A DNA stretch of 64,000 nucleotides, taken from the NCBI RefSeq assembly GCF_020329485.1, contig NZ_JAGKJI010000034.1:1-64000 (forward strand), written 5' to 3'. Position 1 is the first letter of the stretch, and each line of letters starts with the position of its first letter. Source of the DNA: Bradyrhizobium cenepequi. GTDB lineage: Bacteria > Pseudomonadota > Alphaproteobacteria > Rhizobiales > Xanthobacteraceae. The notes beneath the pieces are model-generated. The model saw only the letters and a list, made by a program, of their open reading frames with translations, did not search any database and was not told the origin of the DNA. Shown here one piece after another: positions 8,139 through 16,817 of the stretch. The position numbers and the translations under genes are program-made.

Positions 8139-9125
8139 ATGGCTCGAACTGAACGATTAAGCCGGCGGCGCTTCGTCGGTGGAATCCTGACGGCTTCAGC
8201 TGGCGCGGTTCTCGGCGGCGTCGCCGCTGCGCGGGATGCGGCCGGCGCAGCCTCGCGCTTGGGCGCCGATCCGGCCCGGTTCGCCGGCGCCTTCGTGGAC
8301 TGGGGATCTGACGGCCGCGAGCATGTGCTGCAGGCCTGGGAGAAATGGCTGCGGCAAAAGCCGTCATCCGTGCTCGGCGTCGATTTCTACGGTCAATCTA
8401 CCTGGGAAGATTTCCGCAAGGTCGATTGGGTGCCTAGCGTCTGGAAGAGGCTCAATCCGAAACGCAACGTGGTCTGGTCGATGCCGCTGACGATCATGGG
8501 AACGCCGCTCGCCGACGTCGCCGACGGTCTGCACGATTCCGACTTCGAGGCGGCAGCACGCGCGATCTCCGATGCGCAGCCGCGCGCCATCATCCGGCTC
8601 GGCTGGGAGATGAACCTTCCGCAGATGGGCTGGTTCGCCAAGGGCCAGGAAGCCGACTACATCAGGGCGTTTCGTCGCGTGGCCGACATCTTCCGCCGTG
8701 CGTCCGGCGAGTTCAAGTTCGACTGGTGTCCCGGCTGGGGCCCGCAGGAGATGCCTGCCGATCTCGCGTATCCCGGCGACGATGCCGTCGACTATATCGG
8801 GCTCGACGTCTACGATTTCAAATCGGAAGGCTCGGTGGAGGAGCGCTGGCAGACGCTCTATCTCAAGGCGCCCTTCGGTCTCGAATGGCACCGTGATTTT
8901 GCTGCACGGCATGGCAAGCGCATCAGCTTTCCGGAGTGGGGCGTCGGCCACGGCGGCGACAATCCCTACTTCATTCAGAAGATGTACGACTGGTTCGTCG
9001 AGAACCGCGACAGCATTGCCTATGCGGCGTACTTCAACGTCGATGGTCTATGGCCGACGCAGATCGATACCGGTCGTTTTCCCGAATCGGAGAAGCTGTT
9101 TCGCAAACTGTTCGGAGCCAAGTGA
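8139..9125 (+). CDS. Tat-exported glycoside hydrolase, GH26-like (beta/alpha)8 barrel
   Basis: 328 residues starting at ATG 8139, preceded by GAGGA with 6-base spacing; a longer upstream frame lacks a signal peptide at its end and is not used. The N-terminus SRRRFVGGILTASAGAVLGG is a twin-arginine signal. Clan GH-A features are visible: RLGWEMN with a candidate acid/base Glu157, and SFPEWG with a candidate nucleophile Glu266. It would cleave a beta-linked polysaccharide in the periplasm or outside. Placement between the operon and other polysaccharide genes suggests trimming or release of the polymer made here. GH26-like is a judgement from motifs; the sugar specificity is unknown. Confidence 0.8.
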   Translation: MARTERLSRRRFVGGILTASAGAVLGGVAAARDAAGAASRLGADPARFAGAFVDWGSDGREHVLQAWEKWLRQKPSSVLGVDFYGQSTWEDFRKVDWVPSVWKRLNPKRNVVWSMPLTIMGTPLADVADGLHDSDFEAAARAISDAQPRAIIRLGWEMNLPQMGWFAKGQEADYIRAFRRVADIFRRASGEFKFDWCPGWGPQEMPADLAYPGDDAVDYIGLDVYDFKSEGSVEERWQTLYLKAPFGLEWHRDFAARHGKRISFPEWGVGHGGDNPYFIQKMYDWFVENRDSIAYAAYFNVDGLWPTQIDTGRFPESEKLFRKLFGAK

Positions 9126-9140
9126 CGTCGCGGCCTTTGG

Positions 9141-10274
9141 TTACGCTGCCGCTTCACCCGGGGTAGGGTTGCGACTGCCTTCGCTCGCCTGCGCCTTTGT
9201 TCCCGTCAACAGGGTCAGGCCCATCTTGAGTTTGTCCTGCAGCGTGCGCTGGGCGAGGCAGGTGAAGAGGCAGAGCTTGTCGCAGGCCACGGTTTCCTTG
9301 CGGCGCATGCGGGCTTCCTCGCTATACCAGATCTCGCGCGCGGTTTGCGTGCGGACGTTGCCGATCGGCTTGAAGAACCAGCAGACCTCGAGGCGGCCGT
9401 CGGAGCGGATGAAATAGTTGCGCATGCCGACCCGGCAAGGCATCACCTCCGGCGGCGCCTTCTCGCGGCGGAAATGATTGGGCCAGGCGTTCAGCACGGC
9501 CTCGCCGTTGAGGATCGGCGCGCCCTGGCGCTTCAGCCGCAGCAACTCGTCGCGAACGGCGATCAGATCATCCATCTCCTTTTCGCCGATCCACAATTCG
9601 TCCTCGACCTCCTGCGTGCCCATTTCGACCGGCTGGAAGCTCAGCGCGGTGGCGCCGATCTGCTGGATCCAGTCGACCATCTCCGGCAACTGGCGGAAAT
9701 TCAGCCTGTGCACGACTGGCTTGATGATGATCGGAAAATCCAATCCTTCGGCCCGGCGCTTCTCGGAAACGTTGCGGATGCCCTGGACGATGTCATGCAG
9801 CGAGTTCTCGATGCCGCGCGAATAGTTGTGGATCTTCGGGTCCCGCGAGTCGATCGAGATATTGATGTTGAAGGGATGCGCCTCGACTGTCTGCGCGACG
9901 ATCTTCTTGTTCAGATAGGCGCCGCCATTGGTGGTGACGCCCCAATGGATGTCATTGTCGCGGCAGAACCGGACGAGGTCGAGAAAGCCCTTTTTGATAT
10001 AGGGCTCGCCGCCGGCAAATTCGACGTGATAGGCGCCGATGAATTCCTTGAGGCTGGAGAGTGCGCGCTGCCATTCCTCGATCGTCATCTCCTCGCGGTA
10101 ATTCGGACGGCGCCAGTAATCGCAATAGCGGCACTTGTAGTTGCAGCGCTCGACGACCTCGGCGAAGATCGCGGCCGGCCGGGTGACATCGCGGCCGGTG
10201 CGCAGATAGAGTTCTTCCGACAGCGCGTTGCGGACATGCCGGCTGCCCAGCGAGACGAGGTCTAGCGCTTTCAA
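9141..10274 (-). CDS. Radical SAM/SPASM domain protein
   Basis: 377 residues. The cluster motif CNYKCRYC gives Cys44, Cys48 and Cys51 for the SAM-bound 4Fe-4S centre, followed by GGEPYIKKG. The C-terminal part (from PCRVGMRNYFIRSDG through VCWFF to CDKLCLFTC) is a cysteine-rich SPASM region for auxiliary clusters. The start is TTG at 10274 with GAGG 7 bases upstream. Convergent with the hydrolase, 15 bases apart, and divergent from the GT2. SPASM enzymes often modify peptides, but several act on sugars or alcohols; no precursor peptide gene is visible nearby, so a role in carbohydrate modification is the better guess. Confidence 0.85.
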   Translation of the reverse strand: MKALDLVSLGSRHVRNALSEELYLRTGRDVTRPAAIFAEVVERCNYKCRYCDYWRRPNYREEMTIEEWQRALSSLKEFIGAYHVEFAGGEPYIKKGFLDLVRFCRDNDIHWGVTTNGGAYLNKKIVAQTVEAHPFNINISIDSRDPKIHNYSRGIENSLHDIVQGIRNVSEKRRAEGLDFPIIIKPVVHRLNFRQLPEMVDWIQQIGATALSFQPVEMGTQEVEDELWIGEKEMDDLIAVRDELLRLKRQGAPILNGEAVLNAWPNHFRREKAPPEVMPCRVGMRNYFIRSDGRLEVCWFFKPIGNVRTQTAREIWYSEEARMRRKETVACDKLCLFTCLAQRTLQDKLKMGLTLLTGTKAQASEGSRNPTPGEAAA

Positions 10275-10668
10275 GGTGAAACCTCAGACATTTGCGAGTG
10301 TTGTTGCGAGCTCGGTCGATTTCTTTGTCGTACCGAGGGACAGCAAATCGGATGCCAGTGGGGATGAAGGCCTTTCGTGCCGGCGCTGCGGACGGGTTTA
10401 ACCTTAATGAATTGCTGCCAACGCGTGGGCGCGTCCATGCGGATCGAATGGCAGTTGAGCGCAAAGCGCGCTGAATGCCGCCGGATTAACCCTCGCAAGA
10501 GATCGTCGCGGCTTCGCGCGCTGCTGGATCGGATTTTGCCACGACCTAGCCATATCGTTGGGAATCGCTTTCGTGCGGCTCCGCCCATCAACGATTTCGG
10601 GACGATTGCGTCTCATGATGGTGACGTGACCCGTTCTGGGACGGCGTGTCGCGGACTGGGAAGACGCC
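10275..10668. other. Divergent intergenic region before GT2/ligase pair
   Basis: 394 bases between the divergent radical SAM and GT2 genes. Small frames occur but none has both a binding site and plausible composition. It should contain both promoters; none is obvious by eye. Confidence 0.5.
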
Positions 10669-11679
10669 ATGAACAAGATGTCGATTTCGACTGAGTTTCT
10701 TGCAACGGACCGCGCCTGGGTCGCAGCCTCGCCCGGGCTCGACTGCTCTGTCGAGACGGTGGTCTGCATCCCGAGCTTTCGCCGGCCGCAGCATCTGCGG
10801 CTGACGCTGGAATCGGTCGCCACGCAGCGCAGCACGCGCCGCTTTGCGGTCGTGGTGGTCGAGAACGACGCGGCCAACTGTGAAAGTGCGCCAGTGGCCG
10901 CGGAATTCCTGGCGTCGGGAAAGCTAAATGGTCTCTGCCTCGTCGAGCCGCGGCAGGGCAACTGTCACGCCATCAATGCAGCGTTCGAGACGGCGCTCGC
11001 AACCTTCCCGCAGGCTATGAACTTCCTGATGATCGATGACGATGAAATCGCCTCGCCCGAGTGGCTCGAGCGCATGATCGAGGCGGCAGAGACGACCGGC
11101 GCGGACGTGATCGGCGGGCCGGTCTGGCCGAAGTTCGACGATGAGCACAAGCGCGGATTGACGCGTCATCCCGCCTTTGCGCCAGCCTATCATGACAGCG
11201 GGCCAGTGTCCGTCATCTATGGCTGCGGCAACTGCCTGATCCGCCGCCACGTCTTTGACCGGCTTGGCAGCCCCGCCTTCGACCTGCGCTTTAACTTTCT
11301 TGGCGGCGGCGACCATGATTTCTTCGCGCGTTCCCGCCGCGCCGGCTTCCGATTCTACTGGGTGACGGATGCGACCATCACGGAGACGGTGCCGCGGAGC
11401 CGGACCAAGCTCGGCTGGATCGTGCGGCGCGGGTTGCGGATCGGGGCGATCAATTATCACATCGAGCGCAAGGGGGCGCAGTCGTTCTGGTCGCGCGCCG
11501 CTGTCGTGGCCAAGATGTTCGGCCTGGTGCCGTTCTCGCTGTTCCGCGCCACGCGTATCGTCTTAAGGGAGCACCAGCCCATCATTGCCATGCATCCGAT
11601 GACGGTTGCGGTCGGCAGCGCGCTTGCAGTGCTCGGCCTCGAGCCGCAGCCCTACGCCGCCTCGAAGATCGTTTCGTGA
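10669..11679 (+). CDS. Glycosyltransferase family 2
   Basis: 336 residues with a GT-A fold: ETVVCIPSFRRP at about residue 30, the FLMIDDDEI metal-binding acidic motif near 120, and FLGGGDHDFF, resembling the acceptor-site ED/DHD of GT2 enzymes. A hydrophobic C-terminal stretch may hold it at the membrane. ATG 10669 has GGGAAGA 5-6 bases upstream; ATG 10678 is possible. Its last codons overlap the start of the O-antigen-ligase gene by 4 bases (GTGA), so the two are co-translated. Probably adds a sugar to the lipid-linked repeat unit. Confidence 0.85.
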   Translation: MNKMSISTEFLATDRAWVAASPGLDCSVETVVCIPSFRRPQHLRLTLESVATQRSTRRFAVVVVENDAANCESAPVAAEFLASGKLNGLCLVEPRQGNCHAINAAFETALATFPQAMNFLMIDDDEIASPEWLERMIEAAETTGADVIGGPVWPKFDDEHKRGLTRHPAFAPAYHDSGPVSVIYGCGNCLIRRHVFDRLGSPAFDLRFNFLGGGDHDFFARSRRAGFRFYWVTDATITETVPRSRTKLGWIVRRGLRIGAINYHIERKGAQSFWSRAAVVAKMFGLVPFSLFRATRIVLREHQPIIAMHPMTVAVGSALAVLGLEPQPYAASKIVS

Positions 11680-12989
11680 CCGAGTTCCTCATCACGTCCG
11701 AAGCCCGGGCCGTCTTTGCCGATGTCTGGCGACGGCCGGTGATGGACTTCGTCCGCGCCGCGGTCTTCATCGGGATTCTGCTGCTGTTGTGGATCTCGCT
11801 GCATCCATTCGACGATCTCAGCGACATGCGCATCGGCGAGGTGACGTCAGGCAAGGAAGCCGTGCTCTACGCGCTGTTCGGCGTGCTCATGGTGCTGATG
11901 CTGTTCTTGACCATGCGCGACAACATGCCGGCGCTGGCGTCGTTGCTGACCCCGACCTATGTGCTGTTCGGGACCTGGCTTTGCCTGACCGTCGTGCTGT
12001 CGTTCGATCCAGCCACCTCGAGCCGCCGTTTTGCGCTGTCAGTATTCGTCGTGGTGGTGACGGCGACAATGATGCTGTTGCCGAAGTCGCAGAGCGAATT
12101 GATGCGCTGGTTCGGCATCGCCGCGCTGGCTTTGCTCGCGGCCTGCTATCTCGGGTTACTGCTGGCCCCGAACCTGTCGATCCATCTGGCGACCGACCCG
12201 CAGGAGCCGGCGCTTGCCGGAAATTGGCGCGGCGTGTTCGGGCACAAGAACGTTGCCGCCGCGATGATGGCGATAATGATGTTTTTCGGCGTCTACTTCA
12301 TCCGCGCCGGCGGATGGATCTCGGGCGTCATCGTCATAGCGCTCTCGGCCCTGTTCCTGGTCTACTCGGCAGGCAAGAGCTCGATCTCGCTTTGCCTGGC
12401 TGTGCTGCTGCTGACCTCGCTGACGTCGGTGGTCCGCTCCTTCTGGGGACGCGCATTGCTGTTGCTGCTGCCGCTCATCGCGCTCAATCTGTTCAGCGTC
12501 GGCACGGTGCTGAGCGACACGCTTGCCTCCATTGCGAAGCTCCTGCCGCTGGATACGAGCTTCACTGGCCGCTCCGACATCTGGGTCTTTGCTGTCGATT
12601 CCCTGCATCAGCGGCTTCTGACCGGCTATGGCTTCGAAGCCTTCTGGGGCAGCGAGGCGATCACAAATCTCAAGGAAGGCAAGGAATGGGCGGGTTATGC
12701 CTCGCACAGCCATAACGGATATCTCGACACCGCTCTCGGCGCTGGCCTGCCGGGTCTCGTGCTCCTGATCGTAGCGATCGTCGTCAAGCCGCTGCGCGAC
12801 TTCCAGACCGCCGACGAGGGCGGCAATGACGGCCCGCTCTCGATGATGTTCCTGAGAATATGGCTGTTCGGGCTCTATTTGTCGTCGATGGAGAGCTTTT
12901 TCCTCGACCGAGCCGATCCGATCTGGGGGACGTTTCTGATCGCCGTGTTCGGTCTGCACTATCTCGCGCGATTCCGGCTACGGGCATAG
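11676..12989 (+). CDS. O-antigen ligase/Wzy-type polymerase
   Basis: 437 residues, about 11-12 membrane helices, with the Wzy_C region near 300-350: GRSDIWVFAVDS, LLTGYGFE and the SHSHNGYLD histidine-containing loop. Such proteins polymerise or ligate undecaprenyl-linked glycans on the periplasmic side. The GTG start overlaps the preceding GT2 stop. The 3' end overlaps the convergent GT4 gene by 31 bases. With the Wzx at 5365-6807 and the GumC-like co-polymerase it completes a Wzx/Wzy-type assembly set. Confidence 0.85.
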   Translation: MTEFLITSEARAVFADVWRRPVMDFVRAAVFIGILLLLWISLHPFDDLSDMRIGEVTSGKEAVLYALFGVLMVLMLFLTMRDNMPALASLLTPTYVLFGTWLCLTVVLSFDPATSSRRFALSVFVVVVTATMMLLPKSQSELMRWFGIAALALLAACYLGLLLAPNLSIHLATDPQEPALAGNWRGVFGHKNVAAAMMAIMMFFGVYFIRAGGWISGVIVIALSALFLVYSAGKSSISLCLAVLLLTSLTSVVRSFWGRALLLLLPLIALNLFSVGTVLSDTLASIAKLLPLDTSFTGRSDIWVFAVDSLHQRLLTGYGFEAFWGSEAITNLKEGKEWAGYASHSHNGYLDTALGAGLPGLVLLIVAIVVKPLRDFQTADEGGNDGPLSMMFLRIWLFGLYLSSMESFFLDRADPIWGTFLIAVFGLHYLARFRLRA

Positions 12990-14077
12990 ATGACCGCGGC
13001 AACAGTTGTTGCCACATCGTGCCACCATCCGGAGAAGTCGAAAGGCGCTTCTGGCGGCGGCTGTCTCACCGCGGCCAGGATCGCATCGGCATAGACCTCG
13101 CGCGCCGACCCGCGCGGAACCAGGACGATCGCGCCGCGATCAATCAATTCCCTGAAACGCGGATGGTGACCGAATTCGCCAGGCAGGGCAGGGCCGGTCG
13201 CGATCAGCGGCCGGCCAGATTGCGCGCAGGTGAGGATGCTCGAACGGCGCGCCGTGATGCCTTCGTCCAGCGGATAACAGAATGCGTCGACCTCGCCGAA
13301 TAGGCCAAACACTTCGGCGTCCGAGGCAACGAAGCCGGAGACGATGACGTCCTCGCCGAGACCAAGCTCGGCGGCGCGGGCGCGGAAATTCTCCTCGACT
13401 TTGTCGACGCCGCGGATGAAGGAGCCGATATAGACAAGCAGCGGCCGCAACCCGCGCGCCTTCAGGATCGCGCCGATCTCGAGCAGCGCATTCGGCTGCT
13501 TGCCCGGGTAGATCGAGCCGAAATGGCCGATCACCAATCGTCCACTGGCGCGTGCCGCTGATAGCCGCTGCCGCAACTCGGAATCGTCAATTTTCGCCGG
13601 CGCCTCGACATTGGGGGGCAAGGGCGCCAGCACAGATTTGTTGACGGCAGAAGCGACCACAGCGTCATCGGCAAGCTCCTTCCGCACCAGCGGCGAGAAC
13701 ATGACGATGCTGTCAGCAAGCCACACCGCGGGGATGTAGGTGATCCGCCGCATCCAGTTCAGCCCGGCCCATTCATGTTCGACCAGGATGATCTTGCGCC
13801 GCCTGAGCTTTGCGATCGCGAGCGTAAGGAGCGGCCGCAGGATCACGCGCTTCCAGGCGACGATCGGAAAATTGCAGACCACGCTCTGCACCGAACCGAC
13901 TGCGCGCCAGATGTCGCGGAGCGATCCCTGGCTGCGCGTCAGGGTTAACGTCTGGCTACTCCCGGGGTCGAGCTTTTCGATCGCTTGACCCAGCAGCTGT
14001 GTGAACTGCCCGACGCCGCAATGCATCTCGGCTCCCGCGCCGAGAAACAGCGCCCGATATCGGGGTGTGGAGGTCAT
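12959..14077 (-). CDS. Glycosyltransferase family 4-like
   Basis: 372 residues with a GT-B layout: an N-terminal ALFLGAGAEMHCGVGQF start, then RLVIGHFGSIYPGKQP at about 185 that begins the donor domain, and a C-terminal SGRPLIATG loop. The usual E-x7-E donor motif is not intact (DEGITARRSSILTC occupies that place). The end overlaps the convergent ligase gene by 31 bases. Probably a sugar transferase of the polysaccharide repeat unit; the sugar is unknown. Confidence 0.75.
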   Translation of the reverse strand: MTSTPRYRALFLGAGAEMHCGVGQFTQLLGQAIEKLDPGSSQTLTLTRSQGSLRDIWRAVGSVQSVVCNFPIVAWKRVILRPLLTLAIAKLRRRKIILVEHEWAGLNWMRRITYIPAVWLADSIVMFSPLVRKELADDAVVASAVNKSVLAPLPPNVEAPAKIDDSELRQRLSAARASGRLVIGHFGSIYPGKQPNALLEIGAILKARGLRPLLVYIGSFIRGVDKVEENFRARAAELGLGEDVIVSGFVASDAEVFGLFGEVDAFCYPLDEGITARRSSILTCAQSGRPLIATGPALPGEFGHHPRFRELIDRGAIVLVPRGSAREVYADAILAAVRQPPPEAPFDFSGWWHDVATTVAAVIYARSRNRAR

Positions 14078-14259
14078 CGCTGCAGCGGCATGGCTTCCGG
14101 GCTGATCCTAGTTAGCCATATCGCGCAGACCTTAGCTTCCGGTAAGCGCCTCAAGAAGTGCCGGCACTGATTTTGCCAATCCTGGCGTGAAGGCCGCCCG
14201 GGCGTCCCGTAACGGGACATCGGAAGATCAAAACGACGCAAGGCGAGCAGGAGTGCGAC

Positions 14260-15195
14260 ATGACGGCAGGCAAGATCTTTACGAAATGGGACGCCACCCA
14301 TTCGCAGCTCTGGAGCCATCAGCCGATCCGGCTCGATCACGTGATGCACAAGCAGCCCGCGTTCTCCATGGACGAGCTCGCGAAGCTGATCGAGAACTAT
14401 CCGCGCGAGCATTACAGCCTGGTCAAGACCGGCGGGAAGGGTTCCAGCCGGGTCTGGCGCGAAGGCGAGATCGGCAAGCTGAGAGGTCGCCAGGTGATCG
14501 AGGCGATCTCGCGCGGCGGTCTGTGGCTCAACCTGCGCAACGTCACCTCCGTCGATCGCCGCTTCCGCGAGATGGTCGGCCGGATGTTTGCGGAGATCGG
14601 CGCCAAGGTCCCCGGCTTTGACGCGCCGACATATCAGGCGGGCATCCTCGTCTCCTCCCCGGACGCGCAGGTCTATTACCATGCCGACCTGCCGGGGCAG
14701 GGATTGATCCAGATCGCCGGCCGCAAGCGCGTCTATATCTATCCGAACACGCCGCCGTTCATCCGGCCGGCGCATCTCGAAGACATCGCGCTGTTCGACG
14801 TCGAGGTCGATATCCCCTATGCGTCCTGGTACGACCAACATGCCCAGGTGATCGATCTCGAGCCTGGCCAGATGTTGAACTGGCCGCTGAACGCGCCGCA
14901 TCGCGTCGAGAATCTCGGCGTCGTCAACATTTCGATGACGGTATCCTACGTGAACGACGAAATCCGGCGCGCGCAGATACTGCACCTCGCCAATGGCATG
15001 CTGCGTCATCGCTTCGGCTACACGCCGAAGAGCCGCAGCCTGCGCGGTCCGTCATTCTTTGCCAAGCAGGTGATGCAGAAGCTGCTGCGCGACGGCAAAT
15101 GGGTGAAGCGCGAGCGCTCGGTGCGGCGTCCGATCGACTTCCGCCTCGACGAGACCGAGCTTGGCAAGATCGTCGACTTGCCGAAGGCGGCGTAA
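14260..15195 (+). CDS. Cupin-like (JmjC-type) domain protein
   Basis: 311 residues. A double-stranded beta-helix region shows HAD at 141-143 and His214 in LNAPHRVENLG, spaced like the H-x-D...H facial triad of iron/2-oxoglutarate enzymes; Lys156 in GRKRVYIYP could hold the cosubstrate. ATG 14260 follows AGGAG with a 6-base gap. It is followed 11 bases later by the GNAT gene and almost certainly co-transcribed with it. A hydroxylase acting on a sugar or lipid-linked intermediate is possible, but catalytic activity is inferred only from the triad. Confidence 0.75.
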   Translation: MTAGKIFTKWDATHSQLWSHQPIRLDHVMHKQPAFSMDELAKLIENYPREHYSLVKTGGKGSSRVWREGEIGKLRGRQVIEAISRGGLWLNLRNVTSVDRRFREMVGRMFAEIGAKVPGFDAPTYQAGILVSSPDAQVYYHADLPGQGLIQIAGRKRVYIYPNTPPFIRPAHLEDIALFDVEVDIPYASWYDQHAQVIDLEPGQMLNWPLNAPHRVENLGVVNISMTVSYVNDEIRRAQILHLANGMLRHRFGYTPKSRSLRGPSFFAKQVMQKLLRDGKWVKRERSVRRPIDFRLDETELGKIVDLPKAA

Positions 15196-15206
15196 GCGCG
15201 ACGGCG

Positions 15207-16394
15207 ATGACGGTACTCGCGACATCGGCGGGCAAGCTCTCGGCGCGGGCGAAGGCGCGCGCGGCCGGCTACCGCGTCGACATCTTTTCCGACTGGACGC
15301 AGGCGGCAGTGCGATGGGGTACGTTCGCTCCTCCGACCGCGTTCCAGAATCCGCAATGGTATGAAGCCTGGTACGCCGCTTTCGCCGACACCGAGGGCGT
15401 CTCGCCGGTGATCGCGTTGGTTACCGATGCCGCGACTGGCGAGCCGGCCGCGCTGTTGCCGTTGATCCGTCATCGACACGGCAGCCTTCGAACCATCGAA
15501 TTCGCCGACCTTCATCTCACCGATTATAACGCGCCGTTGCTCGGGCCCGCCGCGCCCCGCGATGCCGCGGCAGCACGTGTCTTCTGGCGTGACTTGCGCG
15601 CTGCGTTGCGCAAGCTGCCCGGCGGCGCCGATCTGATCCGCTTCCGCAAGGTTGCGCCCGATCTCGACGGCCGGCCCAATCCGCTGGCGCTGCTCGATAC
15701 CGCGGCGGTTTGCCCCGTCAACGGCAATCTCGTCACTACGGGCGAGGACTACGATGCCTGGCGCCACACGCTGGAGCGGACCACGCGCAAGGAATTGGAG
15801 CGGAGCTGGCGCGTGTTCACGCGCGATCCCGCCGCTGCATTTGGCATTGCGCCAGACCCTGACGAGGCGTTGCGCATTCTCGCGACGACCGAGGCTCAGC
15901 AGAGCTCGCGGATGCAGAATCTGGGAGTCAATTTCATCCTCAATGACGAAAACTGCGCTGCGTTCTATCGCAGTCTGGTCGGTAACGGTGTCGCCAGCGG
16001 CTATGCCATTGTGTCGGCTTTGACAGCGGGTGAAGAGGTGGTGGCAACGCTGCTCGGTGTCCGCAACGGCTCGCGCTATGTGATGATCCGCATCAGCAAC
16101 GCCGGCGACAAATGGAGCAACTGCTCGCCGGGACGGCTGATCATCGAGCGCACCATGGCGGCGTTGCACAAGCAGGGCGTCCGCGAGTTCGATTTCTCGA
16201 TCGGCAACTATGCCTATAAGCGCCGCTTCGGCGTGAAGCGCCTGCCGCTGCTCGATATCAGCGCCGCATTGAGCTGGCGCGGACTAGCCCATGCGCTCCG
16301 CGACCGCGCCGCGCAGGAATTGCGCCGCTATCCGAAGTTAACAACGTATCTGAAACGCGCGCTCGGCAAGCCGCCCACCCGCGAAGAAAGCTGA
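15207..16394 (+). CDS. CelD/FemAB-like GNAT-fold acyltransferase
   Basis: 395 residues, with the acetyltransferase-6 (PF13480-like) arrangement: a central acceptor part, then LIIERTMAALHKQGVREFDF and FSIGNYAYKRRFGV near the end, characteristic of this family in polysaccharide loci. The start at ATG 15207 gives the expected length; a longer open frame from 15099 runs through the end of the cupin gene and is rejected. Likely transfers an acyl or aminoacyl group to the polymer or to a sugar-nucleotide precursor. Confidence 0.8.
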   Translation: MTVLATSAGKLSARAKARAAGYRVDIFSDWTQAAVRWGTFAPPTAFQNPQWYEAWYAAFADTEGVSPVIALVTDAATGEPAALLPLIRHRHGSLRTIEFADLHLTDYNAPLLGPAAPRDAAAARVFWRDLRAALRKLPGGADLIRFRKVAPDLDGRPNPLALLDTAAVCPVNGNLVTTGEDYDAWRHTLERTTRKELERSWRVFTRDPAAAFGIAPDPDEALRILATTEAQQSSRMQNLGVNFILNDENCAAFYRSLVGNGVASGYAIVSALTAGEEVVATLLGVRNGSRYVMIRISNAGDKWSNCSPGRLIIERTMAALHKQGVREFDFSIGNYAYKRRFGVKRLPLLDISAALSWRGLAHALRDRAAQELRRYPKLTTYLKRALGKPPTREES

Positions 16395-16542
16395 TCTGCT
16401 TCAATGCAGATTTGTCACACTCACACGGATTGTGGGGATGTTCATTCTATGTTCGCAAAAGTCCACAATTGTGGTCGCTGCAGCGCCGTATGCTGGCTCT
16501 CGGGCAAAGGGCCACCGGGAATGTTCCGCAAGGAGAGCCGAC

Positions 16543-16734
16543 ATGCCAGCCTACATCCATCGCCATGCCGTGGAACCCGACTTCGTCATCTGCCCGAGCT
16601 GCGCAGGGCTTCCGATGTTCGTCACGGATGTTGAGCCGCATTGGAGCCTGGCGAAGATCGACTTTACCTACGAATGCTCCGATTGTGGCGCGCAGGTCAG
16701 GCAAACGGTGACAAAGCCGGAATTGCTGAACTAG
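16543..16734 (+). CDS. Small zinc-ribbon-like protein
   Basis: 63 residues. AAGGAG lies 7 bases before ATG 16543, which fixes the start. Two CxxC knuckles are visible, CPSC and CSDC, about 26 residues apart, typical of a small zinc ribbon. There is no signal peptide. The TAG stop at 16732 coincides with the first bases of an intergenic repeat. Function unknown; a small regulatory or binding role is possible. Confidence 0.7.
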   Translation: MPAYIHRHAVEPDFVICPSCAGLPMFVTDVEPHWSLAKIDFTYECSDCGAQVRQTVTKPELLN

Positions 16735-16803
16735 AGCGTGATTTCCGAAGTGATCATGCTCAATCGGAGAGACGAGATCATGATCTTGATCGGATCATGA
16801 TCC
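16732..16803. repeat. TAGAGC(A/G)TGAT repeat, copy A
   Basis: Starts TAGAGCGTGATTTCCG and contains several GATCATG words (for example ATCATGATCTTGATCGG and GGATCATGATCC). Similar elements are at 41960-42062 and 48251-48327. The TAG is the stop codon of the preceding small gene. Confidence 0.65.
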
Positions 16804-16817
16804 AAGGCTGGCGCTGC

